Part shown: positions 23,682 through 32,630 of the stretch, piece after piece | Position numbering within the stretch: the stretch's first letter is position 1 | Layout: each line of letters begins with the position of its first letter | Assembly (NCBI GenBank): GCA_022846075.1 | Contig: AP025582.1 | Coordinates: 1,116,001 to 1,180,000 of the forward strand | Source of the DNA: Oscillospiraceae bacterium | GTDB lineage: Bacteria > Bacillota > Clostridia > Oscillospirales > Oscillospiraceae | Length of the DNA stretch: 64,000 bases | Direction: 5' to 3' | Made by a program: the position numbers and the translations under genes | Notes under the pieces: model-generated | What the model saw: only the letters and a program-made list of their open reading frames with translations | Told to the model about the DNA's origin: nothing | Database searches by the model: none

Positions 23682-23900
23682 TCAGGGCTGGTCGGTACGG
23701 CCCAGGAGGTAGTCGGCGGAGACGCCGAAGTAATCGCAGAGCAGGCAGAGGCGGGGGAGGGAAGTGATTTTTGTCCCCTTTTCCATTTCGCTGATTTGAT
23801 TGACGCTGACGCCGATGGCGTCGGCCAGGACTTGCTGGGATTCCCGGCGGGCTTTTCGCAGTTCCCGGATCCGGGCGGAGAATTTTTCTTGGTCAAACAT
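23682..23900 (-). CDS. Small XRE-family regulator
   Basis: A 72-residue Cro/CI-type HTH protein: SARIRELRKARRESQQVLADAI, the recognition helix region VSVNQISEMEKG, and the C-terminal LCDYFGVSADYLLGRTD. ATG 23900 has AAGGGGG upstream. It heads the reverse operon ending with the flavin reductase at 19816, and diverges from a small protein gene whose promoter carries a short palindrome, a probable binding site for this regulator. Confidence 0.9.
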   Translation of the reverse strand: MFDQEKFSARIRELRKARRESQQVLADAIGVSVNQISEMEKGTKITSLPRLCLLCDYFGVSADYLLGRTDQP

Positions 23901-23911
23901 AGGTATCCCCC

Positions 23912-23940
23912 TTGACGATTCACCTAACAGGTGATATAAT
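23912..23940 (+). promoter_or_regulatory. Sigma-A promoter with operator in the spacer
   Basis: TTGACG (23912-23917), 17-bp spacer, TATAAT (23935-23940). The spacer contains the palindrome TCACCT-AAC-AGGTGA (23920-23934), and a further AGGTGA half-site overlaps the ribosome binding site. Likely operator of the divergent XRE protein. Confidence 0.75.
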
Positions 23941-23965
23941 AAAGTTCAACTGGGAGGTGAATTAC

Positions 23966-24199
23966 GTGGACTGCTTAGAAGAATTGTTCCTTTCGCTGTG
24001 GGAGGAAAGAGACCCCGTGGCACCGGAATTTGAGGAAATCCGACAGGTGCAAATGAAGCTGGGAAATAAGCTGGATGCCGTTGCCGGGGATGAGTTGGTG
24101 GAAAAATGGTTGGATATTCAAGGGGAATACCTGGAATTGAAATGCCGGCAGTTTTTCCACAGCGGGGTGCGGCTGGGAGTGGAATTGCTCAAACTTTGA
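23966..24199 (+). CDS. Small protein, DUF6809-like
   Basis: A 77-residue acidic, helical protein that starts at GTG 23966 after GGGAGGTGA. The pattern MDCLEELF at the start, a central LGNKLDAVAGDELVEKWLDIQ, and FHSGVRLGVELL at the end resembles short Firmicutes proteins of the DUF6809 type that often accompany small XRE regulators. No enzymatic motif is present. It diverges from an XRE gene and has an operator-like palindrome in its promoter. Function unknown; the family assignment is from memory of the pattern. Confidence 0.65.
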   Translation: MDCLEELFLSLWEERDPVAPEFEEIRQVQMKLGNKLDAVAGDELVEKWLDIQGEYLELKCRQFFHSGVRLGVELLKL

Positions 24200-24205
24200 G
24201 TGATT

Positions 24206-24287
24206 GCACGTCAAACGTGCGTGTAACTGGGGGACGTTTCTTTTCCCGAGGAAAAGAAACGCCGCCCCAGACCCCCAAAGAAAAGTC
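24206..24287 (+). repeat. Two-hairpin repeat element, copy A
   Basis: Hairpin GCACGT-CAA-ACGTGC, then CTGGGGGAC, an 11-bp hairpin (GTTTCTTTTCC / GGAAAAGAAAC), and CCCCAGACCCCC followed by AAAGAAAAG. Copy B lies inverted at 24757-24840 with different but still paired stem bases. Confidence 0.75.
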
Positions 24288-24443
24288 TTAGGTGCAAACC
24301 TGCTCGCAGATTCCCTTTTTGGTAGAAGGTTTAGTGCCCGAAGCTAGGGGGAAAAGCACGGGTGCGTCTGTGCGACCCGTGGTCCCCCTTGCGCCGCTCG
24401 GCCGCTGACGTGTGCTTGATTGATAAGTGCCGTTTTACGTGCC

Positions 24444-24589
24444 CTTAGCCTTCCCCTTGGGGGAAGGTGGCAGCCCGAAGGGCTGACGGATGAGGGGAAC
24501 TGGGGAAAACACGAAAGGCTCTGCTAGAGGGATAAGTTCCCCTCATCAGTCTCGCTACGCTCACCAGCTTCCCCCAGGGGAAGCCTAAG
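24444..24589 (+). repeat. Dispersed terminal-inverted repeat, copy 2 (short)
   Basis: Ends CTTAGCCTTCCCC and GGGGAAGCCTAAG are inverted copies of each other. It carries the same GGTGGCAGCCCGAAGGGCTG and TTCCCCTCATCAGTC modules as the copies at 12229-12465 and 40946-41176, but lacks their two central hairpins. Confidence 0.8.
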
Positions 24590-24667
24590 ACCTGCCGAAC
24601 CCCGGACCCGTTACGAAGTAAGGGGCCGGGGTCATCCAACGTCCGTAAGAACAGCCTGGGGAGGTTT

Positions 24668-24752
24668 CCAAAGGGAGGGGGGCCGCAGTCCCCCTCCTTT
24701 GGCCGTTGAGAGAGGGGGTCCAGGGGGAGAGAGAGTCGGAACTCTCTCTCCC
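24668..24752. repeat. Two adjacent long hairpins
   Basis: 24668-24702 pairs CCAAAGGGAGGGGG with CCCCCTCCTTTGG; 24722-24752 pairs AGGGGGAGAGAGAGT with ACTCTCTCTCCCT. Both lie in the repeat nest and have no gene. Confidence 0.65.
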
Positions 24753-24756
24753 TGGC

Positions 24757-24840
24757 GTCTTTTCTGGGGGGTCTGGGGGTGCCATCTTTTCCACGTGGAA
24801 AAGATGGTCCCCCAGGTTTCCCCCGTGCGTTCACGCACGG
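24757..24840 (-). repeat. Two-hairpin repeat element, copy B
   Basis: Read on the - strand: hairpin at 24823-24840 (CCGTGCGT with complement), CTGGGGGAC, a 13-bp hairpin at 24782-24807 with core TCTTTTCCACGTGGAAAAGA, CCCCCAGACCCCCC and AGAAAAGAC. It matches copy A module by module. The first hairpin supplies the last codons and the stop of the AP endonuclease gene. Confidence 0.75.
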
Positions 24841-25685
24841 CACTCCAGTGAAGAAAGGTACATTCCTTTCATCTCCAAAGCGTCATCAGTCTGCGTCCCC
24901 GCGCTCTCACAGATAAAGGTGGGCGCCCACCCCCGCCGGGCCACCTCGGCCATCAGCGGTGCCGGGTCGGGCCCGAAGCCGCCGTTGTCGGCGAAGGTCC
25001 GGTGGCACTTCTCGCCCCCGTTGGGGGTGAATTCGATTTGGGAAAAGTGGCTGTGGAACCCCCCGGCCCGCTCCCGGCCCAGGGCCCGCTCCATCTTGTC
25101 CAGCATGACGCCGTAGGGCTCCGGGTCCCCCAGGGCCCGGGCGTAGAGGTGCCCGAAGTCCACGGTGGGGATGAGCCGCTCGTCCAGCTGGCACAGCTCC
25201 AGCACCTCGTCCAGGTCCCCCAGCTGGTTGATTTTCCCCATGGTCTCGGGGCACAGGGCGATATGGGCGTACCCCTCGCCTTCCCAGGCCTTGAGGACTT
25301 CCGTCATGGAGGCCTTGGCGATGTCCAGCGCCTCCCGCCGGGCGCGCTTCATCAGCGCTCCGGTGTGGACCACCACCCGGCCGGCCCCCATCCAATCGGC
25401 GGCCTGACAGGCGGCCAGGATATAACCGGTGGTCTTTTTGAGGCTCTCGGGGTCGGGGTTGGCCAGGTTGATGAAATAGGGGGCATGGAGGGAGAGGGAA
25501 ATGCCCGCCTCCCGGGCGGCTGCGCCCAGCTTCCGGGCGGTCTCCTCGCCCACGTTGACCCCCTTGCCGCACTGGTACTCGTAGCAGTCCAGGCCGAGCC
25601 CGGCCAGCCAGCGGGGGGCGTCCACGGAGGATTTATAGGGAAAGGCGTCGGCGTTGCCCGCCGGGCCGAATTTCGCTCGCGTCAT
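24831..25685 (-). CDS. nfo: AP endonuclease family 2 / endonuclease IV-like TIM barrel
   Basis: A 284-residue TIM-barrel protein of the endonuclease IV superfamily, which cuts DNA 5' to abasic sites using a metal cluster. Ligand-bearing strands are visible: LSLHAPYFINLANPD, RVVVHTGAL, ALCPETMGKINQLG, LIPTVDFGHLYAR and GGFHSHFSQIEF. It starts at ATG 25685, whose bases overlap the stop of the upstream YqeG gene. The final residues CRA are encoded by a repeat hairpin, so the C-terminus may have been altered by repeat insertion. Some members of this superfamily are sugar isomerases; the metal-site pattern favours the nuclease. Confidence 0.85.
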   Translation of the reverse strand: MTRAKFGPAGNADAFPYKSSVDAPRWLAGLGLDCYEYQCGKGVNVGEETARKLGAAAREAGISLSLHAPYFINLANPDPESLKKTTGYILAACQAADWMGAGRVVVHTGALMKRARREALDIAKASMTEVLKAWEGEGYAHIALCPETMGKINQLGDLDEVLELCQLDERLIPTVDFGHLYARALGDPEPYGVMLDKMERALGRERAGGFHSHFSQIEFTPNGGEKCHRTFADNGGFGPDPAPLMAEVARRGWAPTFICESAGTQTDDALEMKGMYLSSLECRA

Positions 25686-26188
25686 AGTGTGTCCTTTCTT
25701 TTCCCCGCCAGACGGAAGGGGGTCTCGGCGGCGTAGCGGGCCGCCCGCAGGGGATTTTTCCCGATGGCGATGGGTTTTACCAAAATGGAGGCTACCCCCG
25801 CCCGGTTGGCCCCCAGCACGTCGGTGAAGATCTGGTCCCCCACCATGACGGCCTCCCGGGGCGCGGCCCCCGCCTCTTGGAGTGCCTGTCGGAACCCAGC
25901 CGTCCCCGGCTTGCCCGCGTGGCGGACGCAAGGGACGCCCAGAGCGGCGCAGAAATCGGGGCACCGGCGGCTCTTGCGGCTGTTGGACACCACATAGAGG
26001 GAAATGCCCGCCCCCTCCAGGGCCTCCTTCCACAGCCGGACGGCAGGGGAGGGGAGGGCGTCCTCATAGGACACCAGGGTGTTGTCCAGGTCGGCCAGCA
26101 CCAGCCGGATGCCTTTGGCCCGGAGGGCGCCGGGGGTCAGGTCGAAAATGCTGTCCGCCACGTAGGACGGCACCAGGGGAAAAGCCAA
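25682..26188 (-). CDS. YqeG-family HAD phosphatase
   Basis: A 168-residue HAD-superfamily (subclass IIIA) phosphatase. Motif I is LVLADLDNTLVSYED, with the nucleophile and acid Asp; motif II is VVSNSRKSR; Lys of AGKPGTAGFRQAL is motif III; and VMVGDQIFTDVLGANRAG is motif IV. In Bacillus the relative YqeG is essential-cluster associated and may act on phosphatidylglycerol phosphate; the substrate here is not proven. Stop and nfo start overlap (ATGA), so the two are coupled. Confidence 0.88.
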   Translation of the reverse strand: MAFPLVPSYVADSIFDLTPGALRAKGIRLVLADLDNTLVSYEDALPSPAVRLWKEALEGAGISLYVVSNSRKSRRCPDFCAALGVPCVRHAGKPGTAGFRQALQEAGAAPREAVMVGDQIFTDVLGANRAGVASILVKPIAIGKNPLRAARYAAETPFRLAGKRKDTL

Positions 26189-26249
26189 GGGATCACCTCT
26201 TTTTGCCGGGGGCTTCTGTTTTCCCCCTGTCCTGCATACTTTAAATCAG

Positions 26250-26279
26250 ATTATAACACTTTCCAGGCCGCCAGGACAA
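26250..26279 (-). promoter_or_regulatory. Promoter of yqeG-nfo
   Basis: On the - strand TTGTCC (26274-26279), 18-bp spacer, TATAAT (26250-26255), about 60 bases upstream of the YqeG start. Confidence 0.55.
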
Positions 26280-26294
26280 GGGGGAAATGGAACG

Positions 26295-27092
26295 ATGGAA
26301 TGGATGGAACGATTGATTATTGCGGCCCAGCCGGGGCAGCTCACCGCCGCCGGAGGCTGGGGGCTGCCCCTGGCCCATCTGGCCTACCGGGTGGGGGGAG
26401 GCCCCCACCTCTTCCGGGCCAACGCCCCGGTGGCGCCCCGGGGCGGGCTGATGGTGATGGACGCCGCCCGCTTCGATGGGGCGGGGGAGAGCCTGCCCTT
26501 CTGCAACGAGGTGCTGCGGGAGTGCGCCGCCCGGCGGTTCACGGGGGTGGTGTGCCGCTTTGAGGGGCGGCCCCTGCCGCTGCTGGGGGAGATCGCCGGG
26601 AAGCTGGGGGAGCTGTGCGGGGAGCGGGGCATGGAGTGCTTCGTCTCCGAGCCCTACGGGGCCGCCGCCCCCGCCGCCAAGGTGCTCATCCCGACGGCCC
26701 TCTCCGGCGGCTCCCTGCAAAGCAGGCTGGAGGAGGCCCAGGGCCGGTTCGGCCCCGGCCGGGTGGCCCTCTGGGTGGACCGGTCGGCGGAGGATTTCCT
26801 CCTGCCCTCCCCCGGCGGGGCCGGCGCGCCGCTGACGGTGGAGGAATTGGCCCGCCGCCGGGAGGAACAGGCGGCCACCATTTTCTTTTCCGATGAGTTG
26901 TGCGCCCATTATTTCACCTACATGGCGGGTGAGAAGGCTCACTTCGTCCTCTTCGACGACGCGGGCAGCGTGGGCAAGAAACTCCACATCGCCCACCGCC
27001 TGGGCATTACCACCGCCTTCCTGCCCCACGAGACCATGTCCGACCTTCTGCCGGAACTGCTGGGGGAGAAGAAGTCGCAGGGGATGGGCTGA
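26295..27092 (+). CDS. Uncharacterised 265-residue protein
   Basis: I do not recognise it with confidence. It alternates hydrophobic strands and amphipathic helices (GGLMVMDAARF, FTGVVCRFEG, RVALWVDRSAEDFLL, AHFVLFDDAGS, ITTAFLPHETMSDLLPELL), a pattern that would fit a TIM-barrel of the glycosyl hydrolase 18 type, but no catalytic DxxDxE motif is present. No signal peptide or membrane segment is seen. The start at ATG 26295 has only a weak purine run upstream. It diverges from yqeG and converges with rpsU across a bidirectional terminator. Confidence 0.6.
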   Translation: MEWMERLIIAAQPGQLTAAGGWGLPLAHLAYRVGGGPHLFRANAPVAPRGGLMVMDAARFDGAGESLPFCNEVLRECAARRFTGVVCRFEGRPLPLLGEIAGKLGELCGERGMECFVSEPYGAAAPAAKVLIPTALSGGSLQSRLEEAQGRFGPGRVALWVDRSAEDFLLPSPGGAGAPLTVEELARRREEQAATIFFSDELCAHYFTYMAGEKAHFVLFDDAGSVGKKLHIAHRLGITTAFLPHETMSDLLPELLGEKKSQGMG

Positions 27093-27112
27093 CGGTCTGC
27101 CCCCCGGCCTGC

Positions 27113-27147
27113 AAAAAACCCCGTGTCCAACCGGACACGGGGTTTTT
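27113..27147. terminator. Bidirectional terminator between the unknown gene and rpsU
   Basis: AAAAAACCCCGTGTCC paired with GGACACGGGGTTTTT, loop AAC. A-tract and T-tract on opposite sides serve both strands. Confidence 0.92.
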
Positions 27148-27154
27148 GACGCTT

Positions 27155-27337
27155 TTAATAGAACTTTTTCTTGTTCTTGCGGGCGGCCTCAGACTTCTTA
27201 CGGCGCTTGACGCTCGGGCTCTCATAGCACTCACGCTTACGCACTTCGGCCAGGACTCCGGACTTGGCGCAGCTACGCTTAAAGCGCTTCAGCGCGTTGT
27301 CCAGGGACTCGCCCTCTTTCACATGGATCTCCGACAT
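27155..27337 (-). CDS. rpsU: 30S ribosomal protein S21
   Basis: A 60-residue, very basic small-subunit protein. The sequence runs [20 protein letters not shown], then [18 protein letters not shown] and a Lys/Arg-rich tail [16 protein letters not shown], the normal form of S21 in Firmicutes. It is monocistronic, with its own promoter at 27414-27442 and a terminator directly after the stop. The preceding leader of about 70 bases shows no obvious riboswitch. Confidence 0.97.
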   Translation of the reverse strand: MSEIHVKEGESLDNALKRFKRSCAKSGVLAEVRKRECYESPSVKRRKKSEAARKNKKKFY

Positions 27338-27413
27338 TGACTTCCCCTCCCTCCGAAGCGACGGAAAATCTCCCGCCGCGAAAGGGCCACATAGCTATGG
27401 CTTTAACAGTAGT

Positions 27414-27442
27414 ATTATATGAAAAATATGTGCTTGTGTCAA
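27414..27442 (-). promoter_or_regulatory. Strong sigma-A promoter of rpsU
   Basis: On the - strand TTGACA (27437-27442), 17-bp spacer, TATAAT (27414-27419): a consensus promoter, as expected for a ribosomal protein gene. Confidence 0.88.
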
Positions 27443-27461
27443 GTGAGAATTTCAGAATGGC

Positions 27462-27845
27462 CTACCGTTCCTGGAAAAACTCGATATCCTCTCCGGCGGG
27501 GCCGGTACAGAAGGCGATGCGGATGGGGTAGTCCCCGCCCAGGTTCTTGTCGGAAGGGGGGAGAAAGACGGGGCACCCGGCCTCCTCAACGGCCCGGACG
27601 GCGGCGTCCACGTCGTCGGTGCGGAAGGCGATGTGGGCGAAGGGGCCTTTGGAGTCCCCGGCGCTCCCGTTGGCCATGACCTCCAGCAGGGTATTGCCCA
27701 GCTCCAGCATGGCGCCCCGGTCGTCCCCCAGGCCCCACTGGCGGACCAGCCCGGCCCCCAGGACGCCGGTATAGAAGTCCAGCGCCCGCTGGAACTGCTC
27801 CTCTCCGGCGGCTTTGAGGGAGATGTGGTGGATCCCTTGCAGCAT
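27462..27845 (-). CDS. VOC (glyoxalase/bleomycin-resistance) family protein
   Basis: A 127-residue protein with the two paired beta-alpha-beta-beta-beta modules of the vicinal oxygen chelate fold. Candidate metal ligands are His in GIHHISLKAAG, His in AHIAFRTDDVDAAVRAVEE and Glu in EDIEFFQER. These proteins include lactoylglutathione lyase and various epimerases, so substrate is open. It starts 11 bases after the leuS stop and is probably co-transcribed with it. Confidence 0.88.
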   Translation of the reverse strand: MLQGIHHISLKAAGEEQFQRALDFYTGVLGAGLVRQWGLGDDRGAMLELGNTLLEVMANGSAGDSKGPFAHIAFRTDDVDAAVRAVEEAGCPVFLPPSDKNLGGDYPIRIAFCTGPAGEDIEFFQER

Positions 27846-27856
27846 GATTTGCCTCC

Positions 27857-30301
<2,445 letters not shown>

Positions 30302-30367
30302 TCACGCTTTCCTGTATTTCTGCCTGGACGGGACAAGGGCCCGCCGGCTTGGTGCAGATTCCAAAAT

Positions 30368-30396
30368 ATTATACAGGAAAAGACTAATGATTGCAA
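30368..30396 (-). promoter_or_regulatory. Sigma-A promoter of leuS
   Basis: TTGCAA (30391-30396), 17-bp spacer, TATAAT (30368-30373) on the - strand. The leader is about 60 bases, too short for a T-box riboswitch. Confidence 0.75.
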
Positions 30397-30494
30397 GGCC
30401 CGCAGCCCTGTTTTTCCCACAGGACCAAGCTGGGGCGGGGGGAGATGCTCGCGCGTTTTTCTGGATCCCCGCCTCCTGCCGTCTTTTTGCGTTT

Positions 30495-31901
30495 CTACTC
30501 TGGGAGTTCGGAGAGCCAGGAGCCCGGGCCGCCATCCAGGGGAAGGTACCGCAGGCCAATGGCGACGCCCGCCACCTGGTCCGGGTCGATGGACTGGGCG
30601 CAGTCCCAGCCGGTGATGAAGTGGCCGGAGTCGCCGCCGGTGTATTCCCACATGCTTCCGCCCAGGCTCTCCCCCAGCGGGACGGCGGCGCCGTCGGCCA
30701 GGAAGAGGGTCATCCGCTGTCCGCTCAGCGTGGCGCGGCCCTCGTAGGTGGTGTCCCCCTCCACCCATACGCTGATGGCGGAGAGGGTGACGCTTTTCAG
30801 CTCCATCCCCGGCCGGTCCAGGGTGTCGGAGAGCGCCACGGCCCGGGAGGGAACCTTTTCCACCGTGAAGGGGATCTCCCAGCTCCCCTGGATCCTGTCG
30901 GCCAGGACCAGGATACCGCCCACCGGGTCCAGGGACAGGTCGGCCAGATCGGCGGGGGTGGCACCCTGGATACCGAAGTCGTAATAGGGTACGCCGTCCG
31001 CCCAAAAGCCGGTGCCGCCGGTGAAGGCGGTATTATAGACCGCGTCGCCGTTGACCTCCCCGGCGGCGTGGGCGGCCTTGGAGCGAACGGTGGTCAGCAG
31101 ATGGGTCTCCTCCGGCCGGGCTCCCTCGGGAAGCCGGAAGAGGAAGTGGAGATACCCGTCGGAGGCGAAGCCCATAGAGGAGAGGGATATGCCCATGGCT
31201 CCCGGCAGCTCGGCCACGGTCTGCCCTGGTTCCAGCACCAGAGTACCGTCTTCCAGGGACCTGCTCTTCAGCGTCTCGCCGGTGACCCGCTCCGCAGGGA
31301 GAGGCGTGCCGCCGTCGCCCGCATTGGGGAGCCGATAGAGCTCCGGCCGCAGGCCGCGGGCCAGGAAGACCATCTCCTCTCCTGCGGGCACCGTGCTCTC
31401 GTATGTGACCTCAAAGAGCGCTGTGTCGGCGTCGTCGTCATAGCTGACAAGCCGGCACCCGCCGGAGGCGACGCTGCTCTCGCCCAGGGCCTTGCGGCGG
31501 ATACTGGCCTCCAGCTCCACATTGCCGCTGGTGAGGCGTCCATCTGTCAGGTCCCGAACCTCCACATAGACCTTGGCCTGGTAGTCGTCCACCAAGGCCC
31601 GGACCACCTTCATTTCAATGCCCTGGTCCCGGGTGGCACTCTCAATCTCCTGGGCGTAGGGGAGGGAACTCCCCAGGAACTGGTCCAGCGCCTCCCGCAG
31701 GCCGGGAGAGGCGGCAAAGACGGTCACGGCCAGGGCGGCGCATAGGGCCGCCGCGATCAAAAAGCTGCGGCCCAGGGGCCGTCGGACCTTTCCCTGTTCC
31801 GGCAGATCCTCCAGCGGGGCCTCCAGCCGGGCGTCGAACCCCTCCGGCACCGGACAGCCTTGGCGCTTCGCCCGCAGGCGGAGCCGTTCATCAAAAGTCA
31901 T
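30495..31901 (-). CDS. Membrane anti-sigma factor, DUF4179-type
   Basis: A 468-residue single-pass membrane protein. Residues 1-45 form a cytoplasmic segment that probably holds the sigma factor; residues 46-63 (FLIAAALCAALAVTVFAA) are the membrane helix; the remaining 400 residues are extracellular beta-rich repeats (KVYVEVRDLTDG, FEVTYESTVPAGEE, SVTLSAISVWVEGD). This is the layout of DUF4179/DUF5643 anti-sigma proteins. Its start codon overlaps the stop of the ECF sigma gene by 4 bases, which ties the two together. Confidence 0.82.
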   Translation of the reverse strand: MTFDERLRLRAKRQGCPVPEGFDARLEAPLEDLPEQGKVRRPLGRSFLIAAALCAALAVTVFAASPGLREALDQFLGSSLPYAQEIESATRDQGIEMKVVRALVDDYQAKVYVEVRDLTDGRLTSGNVELEASIRRKALGESSVASGGCRLVSYDDDADTALFEVTYESTVPAGEEMVFLARGLRPELYRLPNAGDGGTPLPAERVTGETLKSRSLEDGTLVLEPGQTVAELPGAMGISLSSMGFASDGYLHFLFRLPEGARPEETHLLTTVRSKAAHAAGEVNGDAVYNTAFTGGTGFWADGVPYYDFGIQGATPADLADLSLDPVGGILVLADRIQGSWEIPFTVEKVPSRAVALSDTLDRPGMELKSVTLSAISVWVEGDTTYEGRATLSGQRMTLFLADGAAVPLGESLGGSMWEYTGGDSGHFITGWDCAQSIDPDQVAGVAIGLRYLPLDGGPGSWLSELPE

Positions 31902-32404
31902 ATTTCTTCCTCCTCGTCCAACAAGACCCGAAGCCGGGCCCTGGCCCGGCTCAGCCGGGATTTCACCGTCCCCTGGGCCACCCCCAGGATGGGGGCAATC
32001 TGGGCCAGGGTCAGGTCTTCATAATAAAAGAGCACTACCGCCGCCCGCTGATCCCTGGGCAGTCGGTTCACCGCCTGCCAGAGGTCTTGGACGGCGTCGG
32101 CGTCCCGCTCAGGAGCGGCGGTCTCCAGGGTGTCGACGGGGATGAGCCGGCCGGTTTTCCGATATTGCTCCCTGGCGCAGTTGGCCGTAATCTTTAAAAG
32201 CCAGGCCCGCACGGACAGAGGATCCCGAAGGGCGCCGTAGCTCTGCCAGGCCCGCAGCACAGCCTCGCCCACAGCGTCCTCGGCGTCAGCGTCGGAGCCG
32301 GTAAGGGCCCGGGCTGTACGGAACATGGCGCCGCTGTGGAGCCGCACCACCTCGCAAAACCGTTCTTTGGTCTCTTTCCGGGGGACGGTCAAGTCCAAAT
32401 CCAT
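31898..32404 (-). CDS. ECF-family RNA polymerase sigma factor
   Basis: A 168-residue extracytoplasmic-function sigma factor. Region 2 is VRLHSGAMFRTARALTGSDADAEDAVGEAVLRAW with the LLKITANCAREQYRK that contacts the -10; region 4 is RLPRDQRAAVVLFYYEDLTLAQIAPILGVAQGTVKSRLSRAR with its HTH. I start it at ATG 32404 after AGAGGTG; the upstream in-frame reading lies in promoter sequence. It is held by the membrane anti-sigma encoded next and may drive its own operon from the site at 32436-32465. Confidence 0.93.
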   Translation of the reverse strand: MDLDLTVPRKETKERFCEVVRLHSGAMFRTARALTGSDADAEDAVGEAVLRAWQSYGALRDPLSVRAWLLKITANCAREQYRKTGRLIPVDTLETAAPERDADAVQDLWQAVNRLPRDQRAAVVLFYYEDLTLAQIAPILGVAQGTVKSRLSRARARLRVLLDEEEEI

Positions 32405-32435
32405 GGTCGTCACCTCTTTTTTGTCTAGACACCCC

Positions 32436-32465
32436 TTAGATGCGGGGGAGAGGGAAAAGGTTCCC
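32436..32465 (-). promoter_or_regulatory. Possible ECF-type autoregulated promoter
   Basis: On the - strand GGGAACC (32459-32465) followed by TTTT, a spacer, and CATCTAA (32436-32442). This resembles the GAAC / CGTCT pattern of ECF promoters upstream of the sigma gene itself, but two bases deviate. Confidence 0.4.
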
Positions 32466-32468
32466 ATC

Positions 32469-32510
32469 AGTCTGTGAAAAAAGGACCCTAAGGTCCTTTT
32501 TTCACAGACT
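32469..32510. terminator. Bidirectional terminator-like hairpin
   Basis: Nineteen-base perfect arms with core AAAAAAGGACC-CTAA-GGTCCTTTTTT. The inner stem plus T6 on either strand has the form of a bidirectional terminator. It insulates the sigma operon from the PTS operon. Confidence 0.75.
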
Positions 32511-32524
32511 GCCCAATGCCGGCA

Positions 32525-32551
32525 TATTTACGCCGCTACACGGCGTAAATA
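32525..32551. repeat. Perfect 11-bp hairpin between operons
   Basis: TATTTACGCCG-CTACA-CGGCGTAAATA. No T-tract follows; role unclear. Confidence 0.55.
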
Positions 32552-32594
32552 CCCTTGCCTTGCTCGACGAACGCCTGTCGTGAGGAACCGAAAT

Positions 32595-32625
32595 AAAAGG
32601 GAACGGCTGAAAGCCGTTCCCTTTT
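32595..32625 (-). terminator. Terminator of the fructose PTS operon
   Basis: AAAAGGGAACGGCT-GAA-AGCCGTTCCCTTTT directly after the ptsI stop, with T4 on the - strand. Confidence 0.88.
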
Positions 32626-32630
32626 CAATC

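Larger units (their letters stand above)
24200..24830. other. Repeat-rich non-coding stretch
   Basis: No credible gene in 630 bases; the short open frames here are products of repeats. It holds two inverted copies of a two-hairpin element (24206-24287 and 24757-24840), a dispersed terminal-inverted repeat (24444-24589), and hairpins at 24668-24702 and 24722-24752. Positions 24290-24440 show nothing that I can name. Confidence 0.75.

Noticed and set aside
24200-24840. CRISPR array
   Set aside because: Repeats are palindromic modules of unequal length and spacing, not regularly spaced identical repeats with unique spacers, and no cas genes occur.
24445-24843. Short open frames rich in Pro, Arg and Ser in the 24.4-24.8 kb repeat nest
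   Set aside because: They arise from the repeat elements themselves and lack starts with ribosome binding sites.
30302-30494. T-box riboswitch upstream of leuS
   Set aside because: The promoter leaves only about 60 bases of leader and no GGTGG antiterminator motif with specifier stem is present.
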